Assembly: GCA_905221605.1 (NCBI GenBank)
Contig: CAJNDS010002238.1
Coordinates: forward strand, 186,001-250,000
Origin: Symbiodinium natans
Taxonomy: Eukaryota; Sar; Dinophyceae; Suessiales; Symbiodiniaceae
DNA length: 64,000 nucleotides
Reading direction: 5' to 3'
A model generated the notes under the pieces. It searched no databases, was not told the origin of the DNA, and saw nothing but the letters and a program-made list of their open reading frames with translations. Below are positions 31,481 through 42,384 of this stretch, in pieces. A program made the position numbers and the translations under genes. Positions within the stretch are counted from its first letter, which is position 1, and each line of letters starts with the position of its first letter.

Positions 31481-33426
31481 TTGAAATACTCATTGGCGAA
31501 AAATTCATTAATAGGTTCCTGACTTTAAATGAATAAAGCCCCTGACACGCCGAAGGTCCGAACAAGGCCCCGAGAGACCCCAAGAGCCACCAAAATGCTT
31601 CAAAAGGCTTCAAAAGGCCCCCTAAAAGAAGGGGGACCCCAGGATGCCCGTACCCGCAATGAAAAATGCGATTTTTTGGTAGTGAAATCGATGCTTAATT
31701 GAGGCCCTTAAAGAAGGGGAATCCAGGAGCAGACACAAAGGGTTTCCCTGACCTTCAAATAAATAAGGGCCTCTACGGGCCCTGACACGCCGAAGGCCCG
31801 AAAAGGGCCGAGGCTACCCCCAACCCAGCTTAAACCCTAACAGCGCAACTTTAAAAACATCAAAGCAAGCATCAGAGCACAAGAAAGTAAATTCCATAAA
31901 CCCTAAACCCTAATAGAGTATAGTTTGGGTGGCCGGGGTGGGTTGACGCGAGCGCGCGGCCCGGGGTGTTTCACACCCGAGCGCGCGGCCCTCCCTGACA
32001 CACCCTAAACCCAAACCCTGAAACCCCAAACCTAAACCTAAACAACCTAAACCCTAAGCCTCCCTTTTCAGGACTGCTACTAACATCCCCTAGCACCCTA
32101 AAAACCCTAAACCCTAAACTAAACCCTAAACCCTAACCCTAAACCTAAACTCCAACCCTAAACCCCTAAAAACCCTAAACCCTAAAATCGCCCTAAACCC
32201 TACGTAGGCCAGGATTATGGGCTCCGCCCAGTCGACGGTGCTTCTCTTGGAAGTGGAGCGGCCGTGGGTAATCAGACGGCTTTAGGGATTAGGGATTAGG
32301 GTTTAGGGTCGAGGGTTCGGGGCCCTGGGCCGGTAGGGTTTACGCGCCCTACTAGTGTGCTTCCGTGGGACCCCCGCTTCGGGCCTGACGTCTGCTTTCT
32401 TCCGGAGCGCGTCCTGAGTGTTTTGCCACGCACAGGCTTCCCTCTTGTGCTTACGTTGGGTGGGGGGGCTTGTCCGTTTGAAAGGTTGAAAGCGTTAGCC
32501 CTAGTTTTTTTGTTGTTGTTTTTGTTGTTCGTATTAAGGGCTGGATATGCTTGGGCCCAAAAGCAAGAGCCTGAGTCGAACACCTGCAAAAACCCCACAC
32601 CTGTCACAGGAAACTACAGCGGAAGACGCTGGATCAGCGCAAGCGCTTGCTGCAGTGCGGGGCCTGATGCAGCATGAGGAGAGCCCCCCTTTGTGGTGGT
32701 TGATTTTGGGTCTGGGAAATTGGGATTGCAGGGAGATTGCCCGGATGGGTTTTTTTCTTAGGGGTTGCCAGGCCTGTCCGCAGGCTTTCTAACTCGAGGA
32801 ATAGAGGAGATCTCTGAACTCAACGTTCCGAAGGCCTCTGGGAAACGCGGTTGATCGCCCGTCCCCTAGAGACCCCCCCCCTCCCCCCCCAAAAAAAAAA
32901 GGGGGTGTAAGATCCTAATCCCCTGCCGCTCGTGAGGCTGCTACAATGAGAATAACCCGGAGACCCGCCTCGTCACCGTCCTCGACCTGTGCCCGTCGTT
33001 CTGTGGGCACCACCCTGACTTTCCCTAAGCCCCCCAAGTCGCACGACCGTGTGAAGGCACGAAGCTGACGCGAAGCCCTGAAAGCCTCCGTCCCTAAACC
33101 CTGACCCTCAACATGTGTCTTGAGTCTGCAGATTGCTCTTTGACCACTTTGTGCCACGCATCCTCTGAGGGAGAAGCCCCTCCCACTGCTCCCAAACTCC
33201 CCACCAAGCGGTTCGTCACACGAACAACCCTAAACCCTAACCCTGACCCCCCTGAACACCCGGAAGCCTGAACCCTGACCCTGACCCTAACCTGAACCCT
33301 TAACCCTAACCCTAAACCCTAACCCCTAAACCCTACACCCGGAATCCAACCGAAAGGCAGGGCGGCTCCGCGCGCCGGGCTCGCAGGCAGCCGGCACCGA
33401 GGTCGCCACAATGGGCTCTTGTGTTT

Positions 33427-33652
33427 GGGTTTAGGGTTTAGGGTTTAGGGTTTGGGTTTAGGGTCCTAAGGGGGTAGGGTTTAGGTTTTAGGGTTCAGGG
33501 TTCAGGGTTTGGGGTTTAGGTGTTTCGGTTTAGGCGGTAGGGTTTTTAGTTTAGGGTTCAGGGTTTGGGGTTTAGGGTTAGGGTTTAGGTGGGTAGGGTT
33601 TATTTTTTAGGTTCAGGGTTCAGGTTCGGGTTTAGGGTTTAGGGTCAGCGCT
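33427..33652. repeat. Degenerate TTTAGGG array
   Basis: More than twenty TTTAGGG-like units with many variants (TTCAGGG, TTTGGGG, TAGGTTTAGG), apparently older than the pure arrays. Confidence 0.9.
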
Positions 33653-33934
33653 CCGGTCGAGCATTCTCTAGTAGATGCGCTGTTTGGACTCTCAAAAAAA
33701 ACCCCACCCGACCACGAATCAAAACATTAACCATGCAAATTGACATTTTCATCAGCAAGAGCCCTGTCCCCCAACCTCCTCTGTCACGGAGCGGGCCCTC
33801 CCCCCTCGAACCATTCCACGTCTGCTGCAGTCACAGGGCACCAATTCCAAGCAAGCCTTCAAAAACAAGAACGTGGGGCAGGGTTAACCAATACATCACA
33901 ACGTCACATGTTTGCATCTTCATATCGAACAAAT

Positions 33935-34450
33935 ATGTAGATATTTGAAACATTTTTTAAATATATGTTTGCCATGCTGTTACAGCTTAATCCTGTGAAA
34001 CTAACCAACCCGGTGAAAGCCAGACCTAGCTTTCATGGGATCGTCAATTTCCCCCTCTTTGAAAATAAGATATTTTGGTCAATGCGCTGTTTAGCTTCTT
34101 TGAAATCATTTGACATGGGCCAATTACGTTAGATAGGTCAATAACAATGGAATGATGGGGTCAGTTCCATTGTTTTTTCCGTTTCTAGCACTACTAAAAA
34201 TTGCCAGACAAAGTGATGATACAAAATTGAAGCCGGGTTCAATTTCTTCTATTTTAATCGTACATGTCTTTTCTGACACCTCTCCTGAGAGAACTGCAAG
34301 TCTATTGATTCATAGCTTGCGAAAACCACGAAAAAGAAGTCGTACGGATTCATGTATGCGTGACCTGTCATACCATAATCTGACACGTTATCCCACATAT
34401 GTCAAAAAGATTGAAAGACAATGTGATCAACGACTGCAAACACTGTAAAC
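33935..34450. other. AT-rich island with a 98-codon open frame
   Basis: Base composition falls to roughly 40% GC, against a clearly higher level on both sides. The open frame 34152-34448 (+) starts MMGSVPLFFPFLALLKIARQ and ends in a Lys/Arg-rich part. I recognise no family, and no telomere-like repeats lie inside. It may be a fragment of an inserted element or organelle-derived DNA. I could not match it to a mitochondrial or plastid gene. Confidence 0.4.
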
Positions 34451-37169
34451 CGACTATACTTTTGGTTGGAAGCCCTCTCAAGGAACGAGGTTTTTTGGGG
34501 TTCTTGCCCCATTCCCGCCAGAGCGTGGGGCGTAGAGTAAAGGGTTTAGGGTTTAGGGGTTAGGGCTCTAGCCCCCCAGCCCCAAACACAGGCGCCGCCG
34601 TAATGCGACGTGGACTACGTCTTCTTCGTGTGGCTTGGCATGCAAAACGTACCTGTTTGCGGCTTTTGCTGGAGCGCGTAGCTCCCTGAAGCTCAGCGTG
34701 CCCCCGCCCCCAAACCCTAACGAGCCCTAAGCTGGCATTCTCTGGATTGGGGTTTTGTTCGTTGGGGATTCTAGCGATGGCAGCTGGGGAACCGGCCCCC
34801 AAAGACAGCCCCGCCCCCACAGGCTGGATCGCCTCGAGAACAGGAGCGCGCGGCGGGGGGGGGTTGTGACGTCGCGCTTCGCTAGACTTGCCAACACCAG
34901 GGTTTAGGGGTTGAGGGTTTTAGGTTCGCCCTCCCAAGATGCCTAAGCTGCGCTGTTGGGGCGACGATAAGCCAGGTTCATTCTTGACCTGTGAGGCCTC
35001 AGGTGTTCCTCATCCAAGAGGTTGGGGGCCTCCTGTTTTCTGTGACTATTCATGTAATTCTCATGACTGCTATAGGGTTATCATGTTCTTCTTTCTTCTC
35101 TTAGATGAATGATGATGATGATTTGAGATGTGATTATTACGATACTATTTGAGGGGTGGGCGGGGGGGGGGGGGTGGGCTTCTGTCTGGGTCGGGTTCTG
35201 GTGTAATCATGAGGGGAGGCTGGAGCCGTCAGTCTGCATGAGGCCCTGCGCTCCTGACTCTCTCCCCCTAACCCGTGTGCGGTTCTGGGCTGATGCTGTT
35301 TGAAAACCCGAATGTCTTCTTGAAGGTGGATCAGGGCTTCTAAAAGCCTCTAAGGCCATCAACCGGCTGTCGGTGAGAGCCCTAAACCCCTAAACCCTGT
35401 GCGGTGTGGGGGGTGGGGGAGGCTCACGCTAGAGTGTCCCGGGTGATGTAGGCCCTAAATTCCCTAAACCCTAAACGGGGGTGGGGGTGGGGTTCCTAAA
35501 CCCTAAACCCTAAACCCTAGCCTGCATTGAGAGTAAGCGCGAGACAGAGATTCGGAGCCCAAGAAGCTGCGAACAGAACTGCCCCGTGGTGTTCAGGGGA
35601 CTCCCTGAACCTAGACCACTGACATTCCAGGCTGCCCAAACCCGAAACCCTAAACCCTAACCCCTAAACCAAACCCTAAACCCGAACCCGAACCCGAAAA
35701 AAACCTACACCCGCGCGCCTTTAACCCCCAAAGCCTTGGCAAGGATGCGTCCTGAACACATCAAGGCTCGGTGGTGGCCTTGACTTTCAGGCGGTCTGCA
35801 GCTCGTCCCCTCTCCCCCCATATGTGGGTTTTACGAAGATGGGGACCCCTGTAAGTGACTGATTCCCCTTATAAGAAGGACCAGTAAGGTACCCCCAATA
35901 ATCGAAACAGCTATACCTTCCCCCACCGAACACGAAAACCTTCCTGTCCTGGGGAAAAGATACGGACTCTTGTTGTCAGCCGCTTTGCTCAGACGATCAA
36001 GACCTGCACCCCTGTCTATTGCCAAGACGCTTGACAGTGACCTGCGAGGATCGTGCAGATGCCCTCTTCGTCCCATGCTTTCCCGGATGCTCAGAGGCGT
36101 GGTGCTTAAAGGGACGTGCAGAGTTTCAAGGTCTGGACCGTCAGAAGCAGACTCGAACCCTGCCGTCACTGCACCGTGGCATGGCCCAAAGCCCTAGGCC
36201 CCAGCTTCATATCCTAAATTCCCAGTGTAAGCCCGTAAAGAGCACGCAGCTTTAAGACCCCATCCCCTCCTTCTCTGGTGAACCCGCCGTCTCGATTGCA
36301 AATAGCTTATATCCCACATTCGGGTTTTTTCTTACTTGATTCCTTCTTAGACCCAAAACCCTAAACCCTTTAACGGCCGCTGGCACTTGTCAGGTCTGGG
36401 TCCCTTGCAAGCATGTGATGAGAAAACCCACAAAGACGCAAGCTTTACAGTCCCAAGCGCATGGGGTGTGTTCTAGCTTGGCGTTCACTTGCGGATGTTT
36501 ATATCACGGCTCCATTCAAAAAGAGTTGCAGGAACCCAAGGTTCCGGAGTTAGAGCAACCATGAAACAACAATCCCCCATCAGCCCCCCAAACTGATATT
36601 CGTCGCGGCCCCCTAAAACCCTAAATCTAACCCTAAACCCTAACACCTTACACCCTACACCCTACCCCTAAACCCTAAACCCTAAACCCTAAACCTGAAC
36701 CCTAAACCGCGCTGGGGGCGCCATCATGGCCCGGGTGGAGCAGATAGTGGAGGTGGTACGAGGTCCGCTTGATCGCCCTGGTAACCCCTAATCTAAACTC
36801 CCCAATGCCGACCTCCCTAGCACACTTCCAGCAACCGTTTGAAATTTTGTTGAGATGTGTTTTTAATGACTTCAGGCTGGGGTGGGTTTTCGAGATGTTT
36901 GGAATTTCTTTTTCATGGGACGAACTTAAATCCATCATGACGAAATCCTTGCCGGAAACTTGATTTTCAAAGGTCTCTTGACCGTACCCCCGTGGGCGTT
37001 GGGTGGGTGGTGGGGGAGGCGGGGGTGTGGGCGGGGGGGGGTGGGTGGGTGGTTGGGGGGGTGGGTGGGGGGGGGGGGGGGGAAAATGGAGGGTGGTACC
37101 TAAAGCCTTCATGGTTCCTATCCTGCCAAGTCCAACAAGCCCCTCTGCCCCCTCGCGCCATTCTGCCAG

Positions 37170-40100
37170 GCTGTTGCGCAGGCGATTCAGACCAACAGTG
37201 AGTCTGTGAAACAGCACTTCCAGGTGGAGTTTGGGTTAAGGGAGTGATGGGTTGAGAGAGGCTTCGGCATTAGGGGGGTTTAGGGTTTGCAAGGGTTTAG
37301 GGTTTGGGGCTTTTGCACGAAAAAACCTCCAAGGCCTCCTGCAACCAGCCAGGATGTTGTGAAGCAGATCAACACCCATATTCAGAGTGCTGCGAAAGAG
37401 AACAACAATTTGGAGAACGAGGCTGGCGCTGGGAATCACGCGTTGTTGGGAAGTAGGCCCCAGTGAGTGCTGCGCATGCCGCAAAGTGCCTACCCTGCGT
37501 TTGTCTACGCCTCGTGCAGGATCAAAATTTTTGCAAGTTCAGGTATTCGTCAGAAAACGGCAATCATGGCTCGCCGTGTGATGTCGCTGATGCTGCTGGC
37601 CGCAGCTGTGGCCGCGCTTTGCCGCAGCACGGCCTTCTTGGCTGCCCCAAAGGACCTGCCTCGTGCCGACGTCCTGGCAGCTTTGGCACCCATGGTGTTG
37701 GGAGCCTAGCAAACCAGCATGTGAAGCTGTCGCGATGTAGGTTGTGTAGGCCCCCAGTGGTGCAAGTCGGAGACTCTGCAGCCCGTGCCTAGGATGGTTC
37801 AGCCTGCCTTTGCTGAAGCGGAGCTGCCGTACAACGGCGACTTCGATACCCCCAAGTACTACGAGGAGTCGACCTCGTCCGACCTGACATACCTGCTCTT
37901 CTTCACGGCCGCGACTCTCGTTTACATGGGCAAGACTGCCTTCGACAAGAGCGGTGCCAAGAGCTTGGGCGACGCAGTGAGCAAGTGAGCTGTGTTTTTG
38001 ATGTAAAGGGCTCGCTGAAGCGCTGTCCATCAGTGCATGTACTGCACTGATCTCCATGCCAGAAAGACCTCAACTCAACGCGCGCAAAGCAGCTCGTGAA
38101 CGCTTGTCGCAAAGCAAAACAGGTGCGGCTGGCGTTGCAATTGAGGTCGTTTGCTGAACGAGGAGCAATGTTTGTCCGCTGTGCACCCGCCATCTTGATC
38201 TTGCATTTAGGCTTGCAGCACTGTGTTCTGTTAGTTGGGCTTGGAAGTAGCAATCATGGCTCGCCGTGTGATGTCGCTGATGCTGCTGGCCGCAGCTGTG
38301 GCCGCGCTTTGCCGCAGCACGGCCTTCTTGGCTGCCCCAAAGGACCTGCCTCGTGCCGACGTCCTGGCAGCTTTGGCACCCATGGTGTTGGGAGCCTAGC
38401 AAACCAGCATGTGAAGCTGTCGCGATGTAGGTTGTGTAGGCCCCCAGTGGTGCAAGTCGGAGACTCTGCAGCCCGTGCCTAGGATGGTTCAGCCTGCCTT
38501 TGCTGAAGCGGAGCTGCCGTACAACGGCGACTTCGATACCCCCAAGTACTATGAGGAGTCGACCTCGTCCGACCTGACATACCTGCTCTTCTTCACGGCC
38601 GCGACTCTCGTTTACATGGGCAAGACTGCCTTCGACAAGAGCGGTGCCAAGAGCTTGGGCGACGCAGTGAGCAAGTGAAACGTTTTTTGTGTACAAGACA
38701 GCATCTCAGCCCGCGCAAAGCAGCCCGCGATGCTTGTCGCAAAGCAAAACAGGTGCGGCTGGCGTTGCATTGAGGTCGTTTGCTGAACGAGGAGCAATGT
38801 TTGTCCGCTGTGCACTTGCCATCTTGATCTTGCATTTAGGCTTGCAGCACTGTGTTCTGTTAGTTGGGCTTGGAAATAGCAATCATGGCTCGCCGTGTGA
38901 TGTCGCTGATGCTGCTGGCCGCAGCTGTGGCCGCGCTTTGCCGCAGCACGGCCTTCTTGGCTGCCCCAAAGGACCTGCCTCGTGCCGACGTCCTGGCAGC
39001 TTTGGCACCCATGGTGTTGGGAGCCTAGCAAACCAGCATGTGAAGCTGTCGCGATGTAGGTTGTGTAGGCCCCCAGTGGTGCAAGTCGGAGACTCTGCAG
39101 CCCGTGCCTAGGATGGTTCAGCCTGCCTTTGCTGAAGCGGAGCTGCCGTACAACGGCGACTTCGATACCCCCAAGTACTACGAGGAGTCGACCTCGTCCG
39201 ACCTGACATACCTGCTCTTCTTCACGGCCGCGACTCTCGTTTACATGGGCAAGACTGCCTTCGACAAGAGCGGTGCCAAGAGCTTGGGCGACGCAGTGAG
39301 CAAGTGAGCTGTGTTTTTGATGTAAAGGGCTCGCTGAAGCGCTGTCCATCAGTGCATGTACTGCACTGATCTCCATGCCAGAAAGACCTCAACTCAACGC
39401 GCGCAAAGCAGCTCGTGAACGCTTGTCGCAAAGCAAAACAGGTGCGGCTGGCGTTGCAATTGAGGTCGTTTGCTGAACGAGGAGCAATGTTTGTCCGCTG
39501 TGCACTTGCCATCTTGATCTTGCATTTAGGCTTGCAGCACTGTGTTCTGCTAGTTGGGCTTGGAAGTAGCAATCATGGCTCGCCGTGTGATGTCGCTGAT
39601 GCTGCTGGCCGCAGCTGTGGCCGCGCTTTGCCGCAGCACGGCCTTCTTGGCTGCCCCGAAGGACCTGCCTCGTGCCGACGTCCTGGCAGCTTTGGCACCC
39701 ATGGTGTTGGGAGCCTAGCAAACCAGCATGTGAAGCTGTCGCAATGTAGGTTGTGTAGTCCCCCAGTGATGCAAGTCGGAGACTCTGCAGCCCGTGCCTA
39801 GGATGGTTCAGCCTGCCTTTGCTGAAGCGGAGCTGCCGTACAACGGCGACTTCGATACCCCCAAGTACTATGAGGAGTCGACCTCGTCCGACCTGACATA
39901 CCTGCTCTTCTTCACGGCTGCGACTCTCGTCTACATGGGCAAGACTGCCTTCGACAAGAGCGGTGCCAAGAGCTTGGGCGACGCAGTGAGCAAGTGAGCT
40001 TCTTTTTGTTGCGGTTAACGGCTTGTGCCACAATTAGAACCGCTTGATTACAAGATCGTCTGCAGTTGCGTGTGCATGCAGCAGTCGGTCAAAACATCAA

Positions 40101-41224
40101 TGGCTCGAGGAGAACGTACTGTTCTTGCGATGTTCGTGACTCAACAAGATGCTTGGCGGTTGCTGCAGTGCCGCTCGTTGGCTCACTGCGTGCCCCAGGA
40201 AGCCTAATCATTTTGTGTAGTCATGGCTCGCCCTGTGATGTCGCTGATGCTGCTGGCCGCAGCGGTGGCCGCGCTTTGCCGCAGCACGGCCTTCTTGGCT
40301 GCCCCAAAGGACCTGCCTCGTGCCGACGTCCTGGCAGCTTTGGCACCCATGGTGTTGGGAGCCTAGCAAACCAGCATGTGAAGCTGTCGCGATGTAGGTT
40401 GTGTAGGCCCCCAGTGATGCAAGTCGGAGACTCTGCAGCCCGTGCCTAGGATGGTTCAGCCTGCCTTTGCTGAAGCGGAGCTGCCGTACAACGGCGACTT
40501 CGATACCCCCAAGTACTATGAGGAGTCGACCTCGTCCGACCTGACATACCTGCTCTTCTTCACGGCCGCGACTCTCGTCTACATGGGCAAGACTGCCTTC
40601 GACAAGAGCGGTGCCAAGAGCTTGGGCGACGCAGTGAGCAAGTGAGCTGCGCATTTGGTGTAGGCTGTCACAGCCTGCTCTGGCGAGATGAGTGCGGCGC
40701 GATTGTTTTCCAGTGCAGGGCAGAGCAGCCCCATAGCACATGCAGCCGCGCGTAGTTGTCCCAGCAGCAAAAGGCCTGGCATGGATTGGCATGACGAGCA
40801 AGAACCCGGAGATCCCATCCGAGTCCCAAGATGCCCCATGCTTTCCAAAGCTTTCTGAACTGCCATTGGTTTGGGGTTTAGGGTTTAGGGTTTAGGGTTT
40901 AGGGTTTAGGGTTTAGGGTTTGGGGTTTGGGGTTTAGGGTTTGCTTTCCCCAACATCCTCAACCCCCAAGCCCCTTCGCTTCGTCGGCTTAGAGCCGCCT
41001 CTTGAGCTCCAGATGTTTGGCTTTTTTCCAAAGGCGATCCGGAGCCGCCTTTTTCGAGCCTTTACAACATTGAAGGCGAGGCCATGATCTTGGGGGCTTT
41101 ATGGTTACATCGTGCTCTCGTGGTTCAGTGACGGTGTTTCGGGGTGTTTCGGGGTTCCGAGGTGGAGAAGGACACATCTAAACTTCGGGCGATCTTTGAC
41201 TCATGCAGCTTGCCTCTTAACGAG
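37170..41224 (+). CDS. Exons of a presumed coiled-coil protein flanking the tandem gene array
   Basis: Three plus-strand segments look like complete exons with AG acceptors: 37170-37223 (AVAQAIQTNSESVKQHFQ, then GT donor), 37353-37421 (DVVKQINTHIQSAAKENNN and four more residues, then GC donor) and 41162-41224 (VEKDTSKLRAIFDSCSLPLN plus Glu, then GT donor). Lengths 54, 69 and 63 are all divisible by three with phase 0 at both ends. Composition is helical (Gln, Lys, Glu, Ala), fitting a coiled coil. If the second and third belong to one gene, the whole five-copy array lies in their intron. The same exon style continues past 42 kb and from 51 kb, so this may be the upstream part of that gene. 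No family is recognised. Confidence 0.4.
37566..37988 (+). CDS. Small thylakoid-type plastid protein, array copy 1
   Basis: First exon from the ATG at 37566 encodes MARRVMSLMLLAAAVAALCR, then STAFLAAPKDLPRADVLAAL. This is a signal peptide followed by a transit peptide starting with Phe, the dinoflagellate bipartite plastid leader. In-frame TAG (37707) and TGA (37722) force an intron. The donor is GT at 37695 or GC at 37704; the acceptor is probably CAG ending at 37781. Exon 2 (37782-37988) adds QPAFAEAELPYNGDFDTPKY, where AFA-E resembles a thylakoid processing site, then one membrane helix (LTYLLFFTAATLVYMG) and a basic tail, GDAVSK. Total is ~112-115 residues; the mature part is ~55, a typical size for a one-helix photosystem or cytochrome b6f subunit. 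I cannot say which. The AG just before the ATG could be a spliced-leader acceptor. Confidence 0.8.
38029..38051. terminator. Perfect hairpin after array copy 1
   Basis: ATCAGTGCA and TGCACTGAT form a 9 bp stem with a 5-base loop, 41 bases after the stop codon. Its role is unknown; 3′-end formation or processing of a multigene transcript is a guess. Confidence 0.5.
38256..38678 (+). CDS. Small thylakoid-type plastid protein, array copy 2
   Basis: Encodes the same protein as copy 1, with the same two exons and the same intronic stops. The only coding change noticed in exon 2 is a synonymous TAC to TAT in the DTPKYYEES segment. The intron is identical to that of copy 1. It starts 690 bases after copy 1, preceded by an AG-CAATC-ATG context (ttggaagtag) that fits a trans-splice acceptor. 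Its downstream spacer is shorter and differs from that of copy 1 near the stop codon. Near-identity of intron and exons points to recent duplication or gene conversion. Confidence 0.8.
38885..39307 (+). CDS. Small thylakoid-type plastid protein, array copy 3
   Basis: Same predicted protein as copies 1 and 2, starting 629 bases after copy 2. Exon 2 carries the TAC variant found in copy 1. The sequence after its stop (gctgtgtttttgatgtaaag and onward, with a hairpin) is the same as after copy 1 and unlike that after copy 2. Copy 3 therefore looks like a duplicate of copy 1, produced by duplication of a two-gene block. Confidence 0.8.
39348..39370. terminator. Same hairpin after array copy 3
   Basis: Identical to the hairpin at 38029-38051 and at the same distance from the stop. 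It is absent after copies 2, 4 and 5. Confidence 0.5.
39575..39997 (+). CDS. Small thylakoid-type plastid protein, array copy 4
   Basis: Same predicted protein, starting 690 bases after copy 3, with the TAT variant of copy 2. It has the most changes: CCA to CCG in exon 1, three intron substitutions (gcaatgtagg, gtagtcccc, gtgatgcaag), and GCC to GCT and GTT to GTC in the helix region, all silent in the protein. The spacer after it is unrelated to the earlier ones except for short pieces. Protein conservation with silent change indicates purifying selection. Confidence 0.8.
40223..40645 (+). CDS. Small thylakoid-type plastid protein, array copy 5
   Basis: Last unit, 648 bases after copy 4. 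It begins MARPVMSLM, with Arg4 replaced by Pro in the signal-peptide n-region; all other copies have MARRVMSLM. The alanine-rich core has GCG for GCT (silent). The sequence before its ATG (cattttgtgtag then tc) differs from copies 2-4 but keeps an AG just upstream, consistent with a trans-splice acceptor. Exon 2 is identical in protein. The downstream flank is unique and leads into a TTTAGGG array. Confidence 0.8.
40868..40943. repeat. TTTAGGG array after the gene array
   Basis: Ten units of TTTAGGG/TTTGGGG on the plus strand. Confidence 0.95.
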
Positions 41225-42384
41225 GTTTGTTTTTTTGGTGTTCGGTGTACAGATGATTCTACAGGGTTGAGGGCCCAGTGTGCCGACTCACGAGACATAG
41301 GAGTTTCGGGGATCAGCTGGCATCTAAGCCAAGAGTCCTTACTTTTGGCGACCTGGTGAAAGCACTGGCTCAGTCTTGTCCCTACACTCTCGCAACCCGA
41401 AATCGCATCACCCAAAACTGTGACGGGGTTGTCGCCTGGTGTATCTAGGGTTCATTTTTTGGAAGGGGGCTGTAGTGTCGGCCTGGGTCAAATAGAAGCC
41501 CGGCGGTGATACAAGACAACAGAACCACCAGCAACCCCAACAACAAACAACGAGCAACCCGGCATTTTCATGGATAATTGTTTTAGTGTTTTCGCATGTT
41601 TTCCCCAGGAACCCAGAAGCAACAGAGATCAACAAAGCAGACCACCAAACAGTCACGCAAGAAGGACAACGCGATACCTACTACGGCCACCACAAAGAAC
41701 CAACGACCTACGACCAAATATTGAGCTTGGCACCCTCGCCATGCTCGAGATTGGGTCAAAGGAAATAGGGTTTCGGATTCAGGGATATGCCGTATCAACA
41801 CGACAGCGACGAACCCAGCAAGAACTCGTTCAACCCTGACGTACGAGAAGCCCTCAAAGCTCGTGAAGTGGAACCCGAGCAAAAGCAGCCCCCATATTTT
41901 CTGTTCAGGAGAAGGCGCAGATCCGGAACTGAGTCGGCCCCTCGGCCCCTCAGCCCTTTGGGATGCGAGGGTTGACGCCGCCCATCGCCATAGCATGCGG
42001 CGGAACCCTGAATCCCCTGAAATCTCCCTAAAACCTGAACCCTGAACCCTAAACCCTGAACCCTGAACCCTGAACCCTAAACCCTAAACCCTATGCGTTT
42101 TGGCAGGCCGCCTTGCCATCGTGACTGCCACAAGCTTCGCACACGGTGAGCTTGGAGTTCCAACCGTTTGTAATATGAAGACTTGGGGTGCTTCGTTAGC
42201 GGTGCAAACTCGAAGCCCGAACCCAAATGCCTGGTTGTGAGATCGTGCTCGGGGCCTGTGGCCAATTTGCAGAAACGTGGCAGCAGGGCAAGAGGGCCGT
42301 CGGCGCAAGTCCCGAAAAAGTTCTTTTTCTTGAAAACCCGAAGCCGGATAGCGCGGAGCACACCCCCCCCCATCCCAAACAGCC

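Larger units (their letters stand above)
31053..37169. other. Repeat-rich stretch without a firm gene
   Basis: Mostly degenerate CCCTAAA/TTTAGGG arrays (32030-32200, 33230-33345, 33427-33650, 35455-35520, 35640-35700, 36605-36710). A candidate coiled-coil exon lies near 32617-32650 (RKTLDQRKRLLQ in one frame), and NNPETRLVTVLDLCPSFCG near 32952-33008 is another open piece. A frame at 36019-36180 (Cys-rich) is unassigned. A GT-rich, GGTGGG tract at 36995-37082 is a quadruplex candidate. Nothing here was assigned to a family. Confidence 0.4.

Noticed and set aside
37539-40801. Minus-strand frames of 170-254 codons repeated across the gene array
   Set aside because: They are antisense shadows of the conserved plus-strand exons, and they lack the leader and helix logic seen on the plus strand.
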